64,000 nt of DNA from assembly GCF_963678635.1 (NCBI RefSeq), contig NC_087066.1, positions 59,414,312 through 59,478,311 on the forward strand, given 5' to 3'. This DNA is from Symsagittifera roscoffensis. Its lineage: Eukaryota; Xenacoelomorpha; Acoela; Convolutidae. Below, in pieces: positions 20,185 to 30,775 of this stretch. The translations under genes and the position numbers were made by a program. Position 1 is the first letter of the stretch, and each line of letters opens with the position of its first letter. The notes beneath the pieces are model-generated. The model worked only from the letters and a program-made list of their open reading frames with translations, had not been told where the DNA came from and ran no database searches.

Positions 20185-23100
20185 ATGTCAGATTTTGAAT
20201 TCAAACCTATCCATAAGTTTTTCAAAATCACAATCTCATCCATAAAATATTTGAAAAACTCGAATTCAGATATTATTTCTCTACATGTATACAACAATAC
20301 ACCCTATCAAGTAACATTACCTTTAGGACTTTTAGGCTATTGCGAAACCAACGCTACGATATCACCAATACACGAAAAAGCATACCGCGTAAATAATATA
20401 CTCCAATTATTAGATATTTGTCAATCCACAATTCTTAATGAAGAATTATCCATAAATAATATAATAAGTAATGAAAAAAGAAATACAGATTATTTCACAA
20501 AAACCCCATATTTCAAACCTACATTCAACATAAATAACTATACACAGAATCAACAGAAATTTTTAACAATGTTTAACTTCCAACATTCACAAATAACACA
20601 AGACGAATTTGATAAATTAGCCAAACAGCTAATAAAATATTCATCAGTCTATGCAACATCCAAATTTGATGTTGGCAATATCAGCTCATCACTACATCTT
20701 CCATTAAAACCTGACGCAGTTTTCAAAAAACAAAGAGCAAGTAAAGTACCAATTCACTTACATGATAAAGTAAACAGATTACTCGATATTATAGAACAAT
20801 ACAATATTATCTCACCGGTAAACAAAGAAGAACAACCAAAAGGTAACACATTTATCAACCCTGTTATCATCCTAGCAAAAGGAGAATCATTAAAAATAGT
20901 TCTAGACGCTAGATACCTTAATTCACTAATAGACGAATCAAAATGCAATTGGCCTATTGAACCAATACAAGTTATTTTAACAAAAATAAACGGAAAATAC
21001 TTTACAACCGCAGATATGAATAGTGCATATAATCAAATGCCACTAGATGAACAATCGCGACGCTTAACACAATTTGTTATTGGAAATCAGCAATATGAAT
21101 TCAACCGCCTATTCCATGGAATATCCATAGGACCAGCAGCATTTTCAGCTTTTAAGAGCAAAATTCTTAGACCACTAATACTCAAGAAAAACGCAATCAC
21201 CTATTTAGACGATGTTTTTATGCAATCACAGACAAAAGAAGAAATGTTCAAAGTTTTAGAACACTATCACAAAATACTTCAGAACGAAAATCTGAAGGCC
21301 GCCCCCGATAAATCACACTTCTTTTTAACACGAGTTAAATTCTTAGGACACAATATAGAAAGAAAAACAATCACTCCATTAAAATCACGCATTGATGCTA
21401 TTCAAAAGCTCCAACCACCAACAAACAAAAAGAAAATCCAAGAATTCCTTGGAATGTTAAATTTTTTAAGCAAAGATGTCTATAAAATGCAATTATACCT
21501 AAGACCATTCTATAATATACTTAGACAACAAAATAATTTTGAATGGAACACAGAACATCAAGCACGATTTGAAGAAATTAAAAAACTCCTAACTGAACAA
21601 ATTTCGAATACAATTCCAGATCCAAATCAACCATTCTATGCAATGTGCGATGCTTCGAATTTTGGCATCGGCGCAGCATTATTACAATCACACAATGGTA
21701 CAAACAAAATGAATCATATATCAGCAAATTCTCGATTATTCACTCAAGCAGAGCTACGACTCTCAACTCTAATGAGAGAATGTACAGCCATAATATATTC
21801 ACTTACAGAATATGAATTCCTGATACTTGGATCAAAACATCCAACAGTTCTATTCACAGATCACAAACCAATCATTTTTCTCTTTACACAAAAATCTAAT
21901 CCAAATCACCGAGTTTATAGATTTCAACTAATTCTAATGAAATTCCCAAACTTACATATAGTTTGGACAGCAGGAAAGAATCTTGCATTACCAGACACTT
22001 TAAGTCGAAATACACCACCTGAATTACTTACACGAAAAACTACAGTAGAAATACCCAAAAATATAAAATTCTACCTTGCAGAAAACGAAACATCACCCCG
22101 ACTAGAATGCAAATATGCAGTAAAAACTGACGTTGAACAATCACAGATAAACAATCTACAACACTTCCCACTTTATTTAGATTGCCAAAATAACCACTAC
22201 GAAGTTGATCTACTTGGAACATCAACTTTTAAACCAATTCCATACTCACAATGGATAAAAAATAACACCCAACAAAAAAGAGTAAAACAACACCCACATA
22301 AAAAAGACCTTTTTCCATTAATTGAAAAAGAAAATCTAACTGATAAAATAAATTTATCAGGACCACAAACAAACGATTCAAAATACACAATAAATCAAGT
22401 TTTTGACCTCCATGACCCACTTAATACAATTCCATTATCTAAATTAGAAATTGAAAACATTTTTCTCCCCCCAACAAATAAAGTTACAATTAATACTTTG
22501 AAACAATATCAAAATCTTGACCCAGTAATTAGACAACTAAAATCATGGCACAAATATAAAACTAAACCCGTCAAGGCAGATACAACTATTTTAGGAAATA
22601 AAACACTCCTCCGATATTTTCGAAAATTCAATGATACAACAATTAACGAAAACACAGACCTTCTAGAATACCAATTAAATGAATCTACAGTTCCCTGTCG
22701 CCCCATAAGTATGATTCTTATAGCTTTTAATATTTCACATACACAAAACATTAAAGGACACTCTGGATCAGAGAAAACATATTCAAATTTCATACAAAAC
22801 TTTTATTTTCCAAATGCACCAATTTGGATAAAAGTACTATGCAATGATTGTATAGTAAGTCAGCTAAATAAACCTTATCCAAATCAAAAACAAATAGCAC
22901 TAAAACAAGATTTTAAAGGACAAAGTTTGTACTTTAACCACCGTATTTCATTTGATACAAAAGGACCAATTTCACCCTCATCCGAAGGAAACTCCTACAT
23001 TATGGTAATTGTTGACGCGTTTACACATTATGTAGCACTTAACCCAGTACCACATTGTAACGCTTATTACGCTTACACAACACTCTATGAACACTGGATA

Positions 23101-23292
23101 GCCAAATTCGGACTACCAGAAATTTTAGTTACAGATAACGGTACAGAATTCATAAATAATGAAATCATCACACTATGTCATTTATATAACATCAAACACA
23201 AACCACGTACATCTCACGCACCTTGGACAAACGGCTTAGTCGAAGGTATGAACCGTTCACTACAAGAATATCTTAGATGTATCATCAATTGA
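20185..23292 (+). CDS. pol: Pol: reverse transcriptase, RNase H, integrase (1035 aa segment)
   Basis: Long uninterrupted frame. RT (about residues 185-420): a TTADMNSAYNQMPL motif, then NRLFHGISIGPAAFSAF, then TYLDDVFMQS with the YLDD catalytic box. RNase H (about 480-620): AMCDASNFGIGAALLQS, MRECTAIIYSL, LFTDHKPI. Integrase (about 850-1035): GHSGSEKTYSNF and LCNDC zinc residues, then catalytic D in SFDTKGPI, D in VTDNGTEF and E in NGLVEGMNRS. It converts viral RNA to DNA and inserts it. The frame probably opens upstream of this ATG (from about 19970). A TGA at 23290 interrupts the integrase; the same frame resumes to 23616. Confidence 0.9.
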   Translation: MSDFEFKPIHKFFKITISSIKYLKNSNSDIISLHVYNNTPYQVTLPLGLLGYCETNATISPIHEKAYRVNNILQLLDICQSTILNEELSINNIISNEKRNTDYFTKTPYFKPTFNINNYTQNQQKFLTMFNFQHSQITQDEFDKLAKQLIKYSSVYATSKFDVGNISSSLHLPLKPDAVFKKQRASKVPIHLHDKVNRLLDIIEQYNIISPVNKEEQPKGNTFINPVIILAKGESLKIVLDARYLNSLIDESKCNWPIEPIQVILTKINGKYFTTADMNSAYNQMPLDEQSRRLTQFVIGNQQYEFNRLFHGISIGPAAFSAFKSKILRPLILKKNAITYLDDVFMQSQTKEEMFKVLEHYHKILQNENLKAAPDKSHFFLTRVKFLGHNIERKTITPLKSRIDAIQKLQPPTNKKKIQEFLGMLNFLSKDVYKMQLYLRPFYNILRQQNNFEWNTEHQARFEEIKKLLTEQISNTIPDPNQPFYAMCDASNFGIGAALLQSHNGTNKMNHISANSRLFTQAELRLSTLMRECTAIIYSLTEYEFLILGSKHPTVLFTDHKPIIFLFTQKSNPNHRVYRFQLILMKFPNLHIVWTAGKNLALPDTLSRNTPPELLTRKTTVEIPKNIKFYLAENETSPRLECKYAVKTDVEQSQINNLQHFPLYLDCQNNHYEVDLLGTSTFKPIPYSQWIKNNTQQKRVKQHPHKKDLFPLIEKENLTDKINLSGPQTNDSKYTINQVFDLHDPLNTIPLSKLEIENIFLPPTNKVTINTLKQYQNLDPVIRQLKSWHKYKTKPVKADTTILGNKTLLRYFRKFNDTTINENTDLLEYQLNESTVPCRPISMILIAFNISHTQNIKGHSGSEKTYSNFIQNFYFPNAPIWIKVLCNDCIVSQLNKPYPNQKQIALKQDFKGQSLYFNHRISFDTKGPISPSSEGNSYIMVIVDAFTHYVALNPVPHCNAYYAYTTLYEHWIAKFGLPEILVTDNGTEFINNEIITLCHLYNIKHKPRTSHAPWTNGLVEGMNRSLQEYLRCIIN

Positions 23293-24092
23293 AATGATAC
23301 AAGATACACCGAATGGTCAGCAGATGTAAAACTATTTCCCTTAGCATATAATTCACAAATCACGACAACTCTAGGAATGTCACCATATGAAATGGTTTTT
23401 AATCAAACGCCACGCAAAACAATTATGTTTACAGCAAACTCTCATAAAAATGCACAAAGTTATTGTCAACCGAATAAAGACTCAATTTGTTATAACTTAC
23501 CTTTACATACACACGATGAAGATCATTTTCATCACCCACAAATTCTTAAATTAGCCTCCGGTACACACACCGAATGGATTTTAAACAGAGACACAATGAA
23601 ATTTACCAAAAAGTAACAAAAAAGTTGTTACAAAGACAAAACATTAATGAACAAATAAATTCACGCTTTACACCAGCCTCCGATTTAAAAATTGGAACAT
23701 TTGTTTTAATACCCAATTTTAACACTCAAAAAGGAATCTCTAAAACATTACAACCCCTTCGTAAAGGACCATACCAAATAATTGCCAAACCCACTGATGT
23801 CACATATAAAATTACCGACTCAGACAAAAAAGAAATTGTTCAACACCGAAACAACCTATTACCTTATTACCCAAAAGAATACGCACTACGCAAACTAACT
23901 CAATTATATTCTTTCACAGGTTTAAAAGTTATTCAAAATAACCCACATACGGAGAATAAAACAAAGGAACAACATGACATTCATCTCGAAAACCAAAATA
24001 AAAAATCAACTATAACGAAAAACAATACAAAAAAGCTAGATCAAAATATACCTCAAAAAGAAAGAAAAAATAGAAAATTGACAGAAAAATAA
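23293..24092 (+). pseudogene. Integrase C-terminal region with GPY-type module
   Basis: After the TGA at 23290-23292 the same frame continues (EWSADVKLFPLAYNSQITTT, GMSPYEMVF) to 23616, which is the end of the integrase core. A second frame (23574-24092) then carries KIGTFVLIPNF, LRKGPYQIIAKP and VTYKITD, the SH3-like GPY/F module of gypsy and gammaretroviral integrases, which binds DNA or chromatin. One stop and one frameshift separate the parts. Confidence 0.75.
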
Positions 24093-25045
24093 TACCCCAA
24101 GAACAAATCGACAAATCAGAACATAGAGAGTCATCACGACTTAGAAATCAACCACGTAAAAACTATAAAACATTCATTCCACAATCTAAAATATTAAAGA
24201 AAGTCGAATTTAAAAAACAGCTTTAATTTTATATTTAACAATTTTTGCACCTCTGAAATATTTTGAACTTTCATTTTTCAAAATAACATGCTGACACACA
24301 AGCAACGATTCTAGTTCAAAATTACCCAATAGGATTCATCCAATCCGTCACCTTCTCTAACTCTAACACAAACCAACTAGACGAACGATATTCAACTCCA
24401 GGCATATCTATAACTATAACTTTGCGACCTCCAGGTCAAAAATAAGCAAACCACTCCAACTTGACAACTAAAATAAATATCACCATAATATCATAACCCT
24501 CCCTTATCTAATAACCCAAAGATCAACAATATTTCCCCAATTCCGATCTCAAATACCACCCAAACAAATATTTTAAATTAGCCTAAAGTAAAAGAACGAC
24601 CATTTTAATTAGCCTAAAGTATAAAAATCTCAAAAATACCCCAGATCACTTGACAAATAAAAATAAAGACAAAGAAGACCTCCCGATCACCATAAAATTC
24701 GCCCCCAACAATTTTTCACAAAACTCAACCCACTTGTCAAAAAACCAATAAATAATTCGACCACACTTGAAAATTGCCTCAAACAACAAAAAATATTCGA
24801 TCGAGAAGCCATTTCTTAAATGCTCTTCTCTCGACCAGTCAACATAATTCTTAACATTCTCATAAACTTTTTAACGATATTTAAACTTTTAATCATATTT
24901 CTTTTTGATACCTTTGAATCTTTTGTAATAATCTTAATCATTTTTTGCAATATTTTTTAAATTTTCTATTCCATATTTAACTATACCTCCAGCTTTCAAA
25001 AGCTATTGACTATATCCACAGGTACGATTCACAAAACTTATCTAA
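24093..25045 (+). other. Pol to 3'-gene intergenic region of the large retroelement
   Basis: About 950 bp without a credible ORF. A short direct repeat, TTAGCCTAAAGTA, occurs twice near 24580 and 24610. A region of this kind could hold splice acceptors for the 3' genes, but no element is proven. Confidence 0.4.
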
Positions 25046-25234
25046 ATGATACGAACCATTTTTAGTAGAACAGATATTTTTTTACTATTTGTAATTTTTA
25101 TAACATTTCTATCATCCCTCATCTTGACAATATGCAAATGTATAAAGAAAGCAATGATCACATTCGCCCTAGCAACAATCCTCCTAATTCTTTTTCTAGA
25201 AGAATACTATAATAAACATAAATTTTTCCACTAA
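25046..25234 (+). CDS. Small membrane protein ORF (62 aa)
   Basis: ATG start. The hydrophobic segments FLLFVIFITFLSSLILTI and ITFALATILLILFL are separated by CKCIKKAM, which suggests two membrane helices or a long hairpin. Its 3' end overlaps the opening of the next frame (25200), so the two may be joined by frameshift or splicing into one membrane-anchored protein. Function unknown; position is between pol and env. Confidence 0.45.
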   Translation: MIRTIFSRTDIFLLFVIFITFLSSLILTICKCIKKAMITFALATILLILFLEEYYNKHKFFH

Positions 25235-26375
25235 AAGAATAAATAAAAAACCATCAAAAATTGCTAACCAACAATCACTCAGTCAGTCTTCACCGACATC
25301 ATCCCAAGATAACCCAACACTATCTTCAACTACCCAAAACCCCCAAACATCCACACGAATTTCCTTTCAAGATAACCCATATACCTTTGAAGAACGACAC
25401 GCTCGCTTATCTGAACCACTAGAACCAGTTCAACGACAAGCACCTCTAAGCGAACCAACATATAACTTATACCCAACACTACCACAAGAATTAAGTAGAA
25501 TACGAAATCCTAGTCAAAACCAGAATACAGTCGAAATAAATAGACAAATTATACATCCTCGACGAAACAGAAATTTTCAAACTCCCCGAGTTCATTTTGA
25601 TATATCCCAATCCCCATCACAAAGTACTCCAGAAAACCCCATCGGTATATTACCAGAAACCCCTACGCTTCTTTCACAACGTAGCACCTCAAGCCTACCC
25701 TCAGATTACTTAGGTTCAACACCAACATCTGAACAAATACGTGAAAATCCCTTTAACCCTACAAACCAAACATCACGACTACCATATTGGACAACACATT
25801 CATTCACACAAGGTGAACCAAATTTAATCAATGATTCAATAGATATTTCTACGGATACAACAACATCCTCATCACTACCAGAAACATTATCACTACCATC
25901 AACACCATCAATAAGCCAGATTTCACCACCGTCTTTTAACTCTAATTTCCCAAATAACCTCGACGCTAGATATCGAGAACAATCATCAACAAATATTCCT
26001 TTAAGACTAGACTGGAATACATTCACAGCACCTCCACCATTATTTGGATAACACCCAGAAAGTAACCGACTCCACAACTGGGCACTAAATAGACTACAAT
26101 ATAGACAAGACATTCACGAAGACATTCGTGATCAAAACATCCAAATACTCCAACAAAATAGTCTACAATTAAAATTTGAAATCACGGTTAAATTAAACAA
26201 CATTACTCAACATCCCTATCCATTAAACCCACCAAATATAACAGCTCAATCCCTACCACCACCACTTATAACAACTGAAGTGATATACAAATACGACAGA
26301 TATACCAAAAAGACAATTGGTTACATCACATTTTATAACCCATACTCAGGATTGTCATACACATGTATATTCTAA
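25200..26375 (+). CDS. Ser/Pro/Thr-rich reading frame with no in-frame ATG in its first ~280 codons
   Basis: Open in one frame from 25200 to 26048, TAA at 26049-26051, then open again to TAA at 26373-26375, about 390 codons in total. I found no ATG in the frame, so translation must start by splicing, frameshift from the 25046 ORF or a non-AUG codon. The product is Ser/Thr/Pro/Gln/Asn-rich. It is real coding sequence because a diverged copy at 8558-8868 preserves NRQIIHPRRNRN and RENPFNP-type blocks. The last ~100 codons look folded (LQLKFEITVKLNNI, a TTEVIYKYDRYTKK stretch). The end overlaps the env start by 13 bases. Confidence 0.55.
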
Positions 26376-28975
26376 AAATTTTAATTTTTCTCCAACTCCT
26401 TTTTCTAGTAACCTCCAATGAAAACATAAACCCTTCCCCCCGCACAGGACCCCAAGATTTATTAGAAACACATTACGATTGTGAAGAAAACGAACAAAAA
26501 ACACTACACAAATATGCAATAAATCAAGTATCACAATGCGAAACAGAACCACAAGCTATAGAAACAACAAATGTAATAGCGACACTTTATTCAAAAGCCC
26601 GAGCAACAACAGTTATAGGATATAAATTCACAGCAACATTTTCTGAAAAGAAAGTACATTGTTCACAAGTCTCAAATGGAAATAAAAACCGACTTGACCA
26701 CGAATCATTCTACCAGAGTAATATCGAACGACTTGTACATCTCAATCCCGAAGATTGTAAAAACGAGTTACTAAGACTAAACATCACAAGAAATAAAAAC
26801 ACAGATAGAAAATTAGTATATTTCCAAGTTTTTGCAGATTCTGTACATCAAGCAGAACTTGAAAGATATCAAGGACATATAAAATTAGATGAAAAATACC
26901 CATACAACGGCGCACACGGAAGATTAACTTATGACATACACGATAAACACTGGATACCACACATTGGTATAAATGACCCATCAAACTGCAAAGCAGACAC
27001 AAAAAATAAAGGATATCAAGAAATAATGTTTTTCGATTGGAAAATACAACTCGAAAAAATACAACTCACACGCGACTTATCTGACAACACAATGATCTAT
27101 CAAGGAATTAGATTACCTTGTAAAAACGATCAAGGCTATTGTGACCCTACAACACGAACACAAGCAACAATTGTTTGGTTCCCCGAAGACACATGTACAA
27201 CATTTCAAGTAGCAAAATACACGCTCGTATGATAAAATTTCACGAAAAATATTTTATACAATCAATTCCATATGAACAAGTCCATCCATCACGAAAACAA
27301 AGTTCTAATTTTAGAAATATACACAATATAGAAAATAAATTGACACGTTTTCAAATATATCAAGAAACAGAACTTGCATGTAAATACAGAAATCCACTTC
27401 ACAGAACACAATATTCCGAGATATTAGTTGAATACGAAAAAGGATTCGACATGACCACTGGAAAAGTAAAAATCGACCCATATGCCACAAGTCACCCTAT
27501 AAACGAAGGAACATCATATATACCAGTTGATTTTCAAAAAAATAAAAGTCAACCTGGTGGACATCTAAAACCCCATGACACTAGAAGCACATGTTTACAA
27601 GAACTATCACTAATGAATAGTACATATTTCGGTAATATCCATTATGATATTCACCTAGATATGAAATGAGACTACACAATTAGCCGAATTTTTCAAGAAA
27701 TGTCACTCTCTGAATTAGAAACACTTCACCAACTATGCGAATTAGAAAGGACACAAATCCTACAATCACTTGCACTAGCAGTATTAAAAATACGCAGGAT
27801 ATTTACTATCAGGAAATAGATCAAATTTTTTAGACTACGAAGGAAACATTTTATGGTTTTATACCTGTACCAAAAAAGTATCACCACTATATGTTTTTGA
27901 AGATAAACGCTGCTATAAAAGAATCCCTATCTTTTATAAGAATAAAGTACATTTCGTTGACACACTTTCAAGACGAACCTATTTCTGGGATACCGCAGTC
28001 CCATGTGGATCAGAAAATAGCCACAATGTAGTTCAACTGAACCCTGATGAAGATAAATATTACCTTCTTACCCCATATCCCACATTAATGCAATCACTCA
28101 AAAAATTTTCACCTGAAAGCATAAGAGCTTTTGCTCGAAACCCAAATATTGACCTACAATCAATTGGAATATATTCAAAATCCGATATCCAACATCACAT
28201 TAGAACACAACAAATCCAAGAATTATTAACACAAATGGACACTATACAAAGACAATCAATTGACCAAAACTTACGCAAACTTGCCGAAACCGCAGGATTT
28301 GCAGATATTTATACACAAGATTATAGCGGATATTTTAAAGACATTAAAGACTATATATATCTAAACGGTGAAAAATTTAGACCACAAGATATTTCACCTA
28401 TAAATATTTTTAGCTTTGTTACACTAAAAAATGAAATTCTCGATTTTCTAGGATGGCCCTACTACATCTTAGAAAAATTGACTATTTTATACGCAATGTT
28501 TAACTTTATAGGATTTCTTTTTTCGCTTTTAAAAGGAATCTATAATACATGCGCTATACACACACAAGTAAATAGACAAGCAAGTGTAGCACGCATACTA
28601 TTTGCAGGATTTTTTGGAATTTTTTCATCATCAATAAACAAAATTCTTTTAGACGCACAAATAAAAGAATACAACACAAAAATAGCAACAAGACAGAACA
28701 CATACGACGAAGAACAGAACAATGTAGACATAACGCCTACAGCACCACAGTTACCACCCCTACCACATAACCATCCACTATCACTAGTCCCACGAAATTT
28801 TCGAAATTTAGCAATAACACATAATCCAAATTTTAGACCAACCATATCACAAAGTCCCATTCAACATATAATGACACACCATCCACTAGATGAAAATACA
28901 TATGAACAAATTATAGAACAACCCCATACCACCGCTTTTCAGTCTCAAAATAATAATTTTTTTAGCCCACGATGA
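26363..28975 (+). pseudogene. env: Envelope-like glycoprotein gene, broken
   Basis: The ATG at 26363 begins with a signal peptide (ILKILIFLQLLFLVTS) and a Cys-containing ectodomain with N-glycosylation sites. The sense runs through three frames: 26363 to about 27230, then 27220 to about 27795 with a TGA at 27667-27669, then 27794-28975. Near the end are a long hydrophobic stretch (LYAMFNFIGFLFSLLK, about 28490-28540) fit for a membrane anchor and a proline-rich tail. Spaced Cys residues and a late membrane anchor fit a fusion glycoprotein; the layout recalls class III (gB/chuvirus-type) proteins, but that is a guess. Two frameshifts and one stop make this copy non-functional. Confidence 0.65.
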
Positions 28976-29895
28976 GCCGACAACTTGGATCCCTACACCG
29001 CTCAAATTCCCACCCAACCAACCTCAACACTCCAATTACAATAATTCCATTTTTTGCTTTCCCGCCACCCGATTTTCCAACCAATAATGTAACATCAGGC
29101 ATGAATTCAGACACTAATTCACATATCTCAGTTTTATACTCCATTTCACAACTTCATAACCCAAATATTGAAACCCCTGATGAATTAGCAGACTCTGAAC
29201 CATCTCCATCCAATAATTTTCAAACCAACTCCTCAGTTTTTTTAAAACCCCCTTTTCAACCAATCCCGCCAAATGACCCACTTCCATCCATTTCTACACC
29301 CTCTTATGCTTCACAAGTCACCCCAACCTACTCTTCATTTCATTCAGACCGATCATCCAATTCTCCAGATACTCCCCAAATCTCCCAGGAACTAGATAAT
29401 TTTATCACCCCACAACAACAACCCTTCCACCTTGAAAACCCCACTATAAATCAGATTTCATCCACAATAGAATCATCAAACCCACCTACCCCTACACCCT
29501 CTTCAGCTTATACCGCATCATTAGCACCATCATCCACATCCACCGAATCATCAAATAGCACTAATAGATCTTATCGCACTTTCAAAAGAAAATTCCCGAA
29601 CCATCCATTTCCAACAAAACCAGGAACAGCCCGTGAATATATTAATCATCCAAATCACACTAACACGAAAGATTTTTTAGCAATCACCCTACCTTCATTT
29701 CCACAATATACTTTGAACACTCCTAACAACACTAACGACACACGTAGTTTTGTAGATGAACAAATTTTAATGCCTACACTTCATTGGACATCATATTATC
29801 ATTTTACTAACCCCCTTTGCCTACCTTTATCTAATACTCACATCGATATAGAAAGAAATCAAGATATGCTATTTCACCACATCACTAACACATAG
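28972..29895 (+). CDS. 3' accessory ORF x (307 aa), Pro/Ser/Thr-rich
   Basis: Intact ORF whose ATG overlaps the env stop (ATGA). Residues 1-200 are Pro/Ser/Thr/Asn-rich and disordered. Residues about 200-307 are more balanced and basic at the start (RSYRTFKRKFPNHPF), then LHWTSYYHFTNPLCLPLS. No domain recognised. The overlap suggests translational coupling or a spliced message shared with env. It may join the next frame (29915-30775) by frameshift, as x ends at 29895 and y opens 20 bases later. Confidence 0.5.
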   Translation: MSRQLGSLHRSNSHPTNLNTPITIIPFFAFPPPDFPTNNVTSGMNSDTNSHISVLYSISQLHNPNIETPDELADSEPSPSNNFQTNSSVFLKPPFQPIPPNDPLPSISTPSYASQVTPTYSSFHSDRSSNSPDTPQISQELDNFITPQQQPFHLENPTINQISSTIESSNPPTPTPSSAYTASLAPSSTSTESSNSTNRSYRTFKRKFPNHPFPTKPGTAREYINHPNHTNTKDFLAITLPSFPQYTLNTPNNTNDTRSFVDEQILMPTLHWTSYYHFTNPLCLPLSNTHIDIERNQDMLFHHITNT

Positions 29896-29914
29896 ACAAT
29901 TTACTTATATATGA

Positions 29915-30775
29915 TATAAAAAGTCACTAAAAACACACACTGCACCCCGAGCTAACGAATACACGCTAGAATATTACGATCACAACATCATCCGAGCTAA
30001 CCAAGACCAATTTTTAGATGATGACCGTTTCGCTAACCCACAAATCACAGAAAAATTCTTCATCAAAACACCATATGTATTTACACTCAATATATTTGAT
30101 CGCAAATTCGATCACATCATTTCTGAAGCACTAACCGACACACAAACTTACGAAAGTTTTAAAGAAAAATTTCAATTATTTTCACTAACCTTTCATTTCC
30201 TTGCACCACACGAACGAGATTTGCACTGCTCACACAATATTATGTTACGAACTAAACAAACCCACACATATACATATTATCGCTTCATACAAAATCACTT
30301 TGATCTACACACTCCATCAAGACAACCACACCACCGTTTTCAATTTATTAACTCTAAATACACTTCACCATTTTTTCTTAACTTCACATATTGCATCAAA
30401 GATACTAACCTTCACGGTATTCTTCGCAATTATGATCCCATAACCCAAATGTATATTTTTTGTCCCATCACAAAGACCTTCAACGCAGAAAAATCCAGAC
30501 CCTTCCTTATCCCACATGAATTTGTTCAACCTATAGAAATCCCAATATTAGAATTCATCCACAACACTAAATACAATCACAAATTATATAATCTCATCCA
30601 AAACACACCTTATGATTTTGCAGTTGGCACTGAAGAACTAAAAACCATTAAAGCACTTCAATTGCTTTGGCCACTGCTTCAAACTAAAAACATCATTCGC
30701 ATACTAGCAAAATTACTAACTAACTCCGACATAATACACGACATCTTCCCCCACGGTTTTTTCCCCGACGACTAA
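29915..30775 (+). CDS. 3' accessory ORF y (about 286 codons), no ATG in the first ~109 codons
   Basis: Open from just after a TGA at 29912 to TAA at 30773. The first in-frame ATG is only near 30242, so the upstream part needs splicing or frameshift, possibly from ORF x. The product looks globular, with aromatic and charged residues evenly spread (KFFIKTPYVFTLNIFDRKF, then SPFFLNFTYCIKD, then an ALQLLWPLLQTKNIIRILAK helix) and a short acidic end. No family recognised. It is the last gene before the 3' untranslated region. Confidence 0.45.
   Translation, partial: YKKSLKTHTAPRANEYTLEYYDHNIIRANQDQFLDDDRFANPQITEKFFIKTPYVFTLNIFDRKFDHIISEALTDTQTYESFKEKFQLFSLTFHFLAPHERDLHCSHNIMLRTKQTHTYTYYRFIQNHFDLHTPSRQPHHRFQFINSKYTSPFFLNFTYCIKDTNLHGILRNYDPITQMYIFCPITKTFNAEKSRPFLIPHEFVQPIEIPILEFIHNTKYNHKLYNLIQNTPYDFAVGTEELKTIKALQLLWPLLQTKNIIRILAKLLTNSDIIHDIFPHGFFPDD

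Noticed and set aside
20754-28860. Many minus-strand ORFs within the LTR element, often Phe/Leu/Cys-rich
   Set aside because: Antisense shadows created by the A-rich, G-poor plus strand; none has a recognisable domain.
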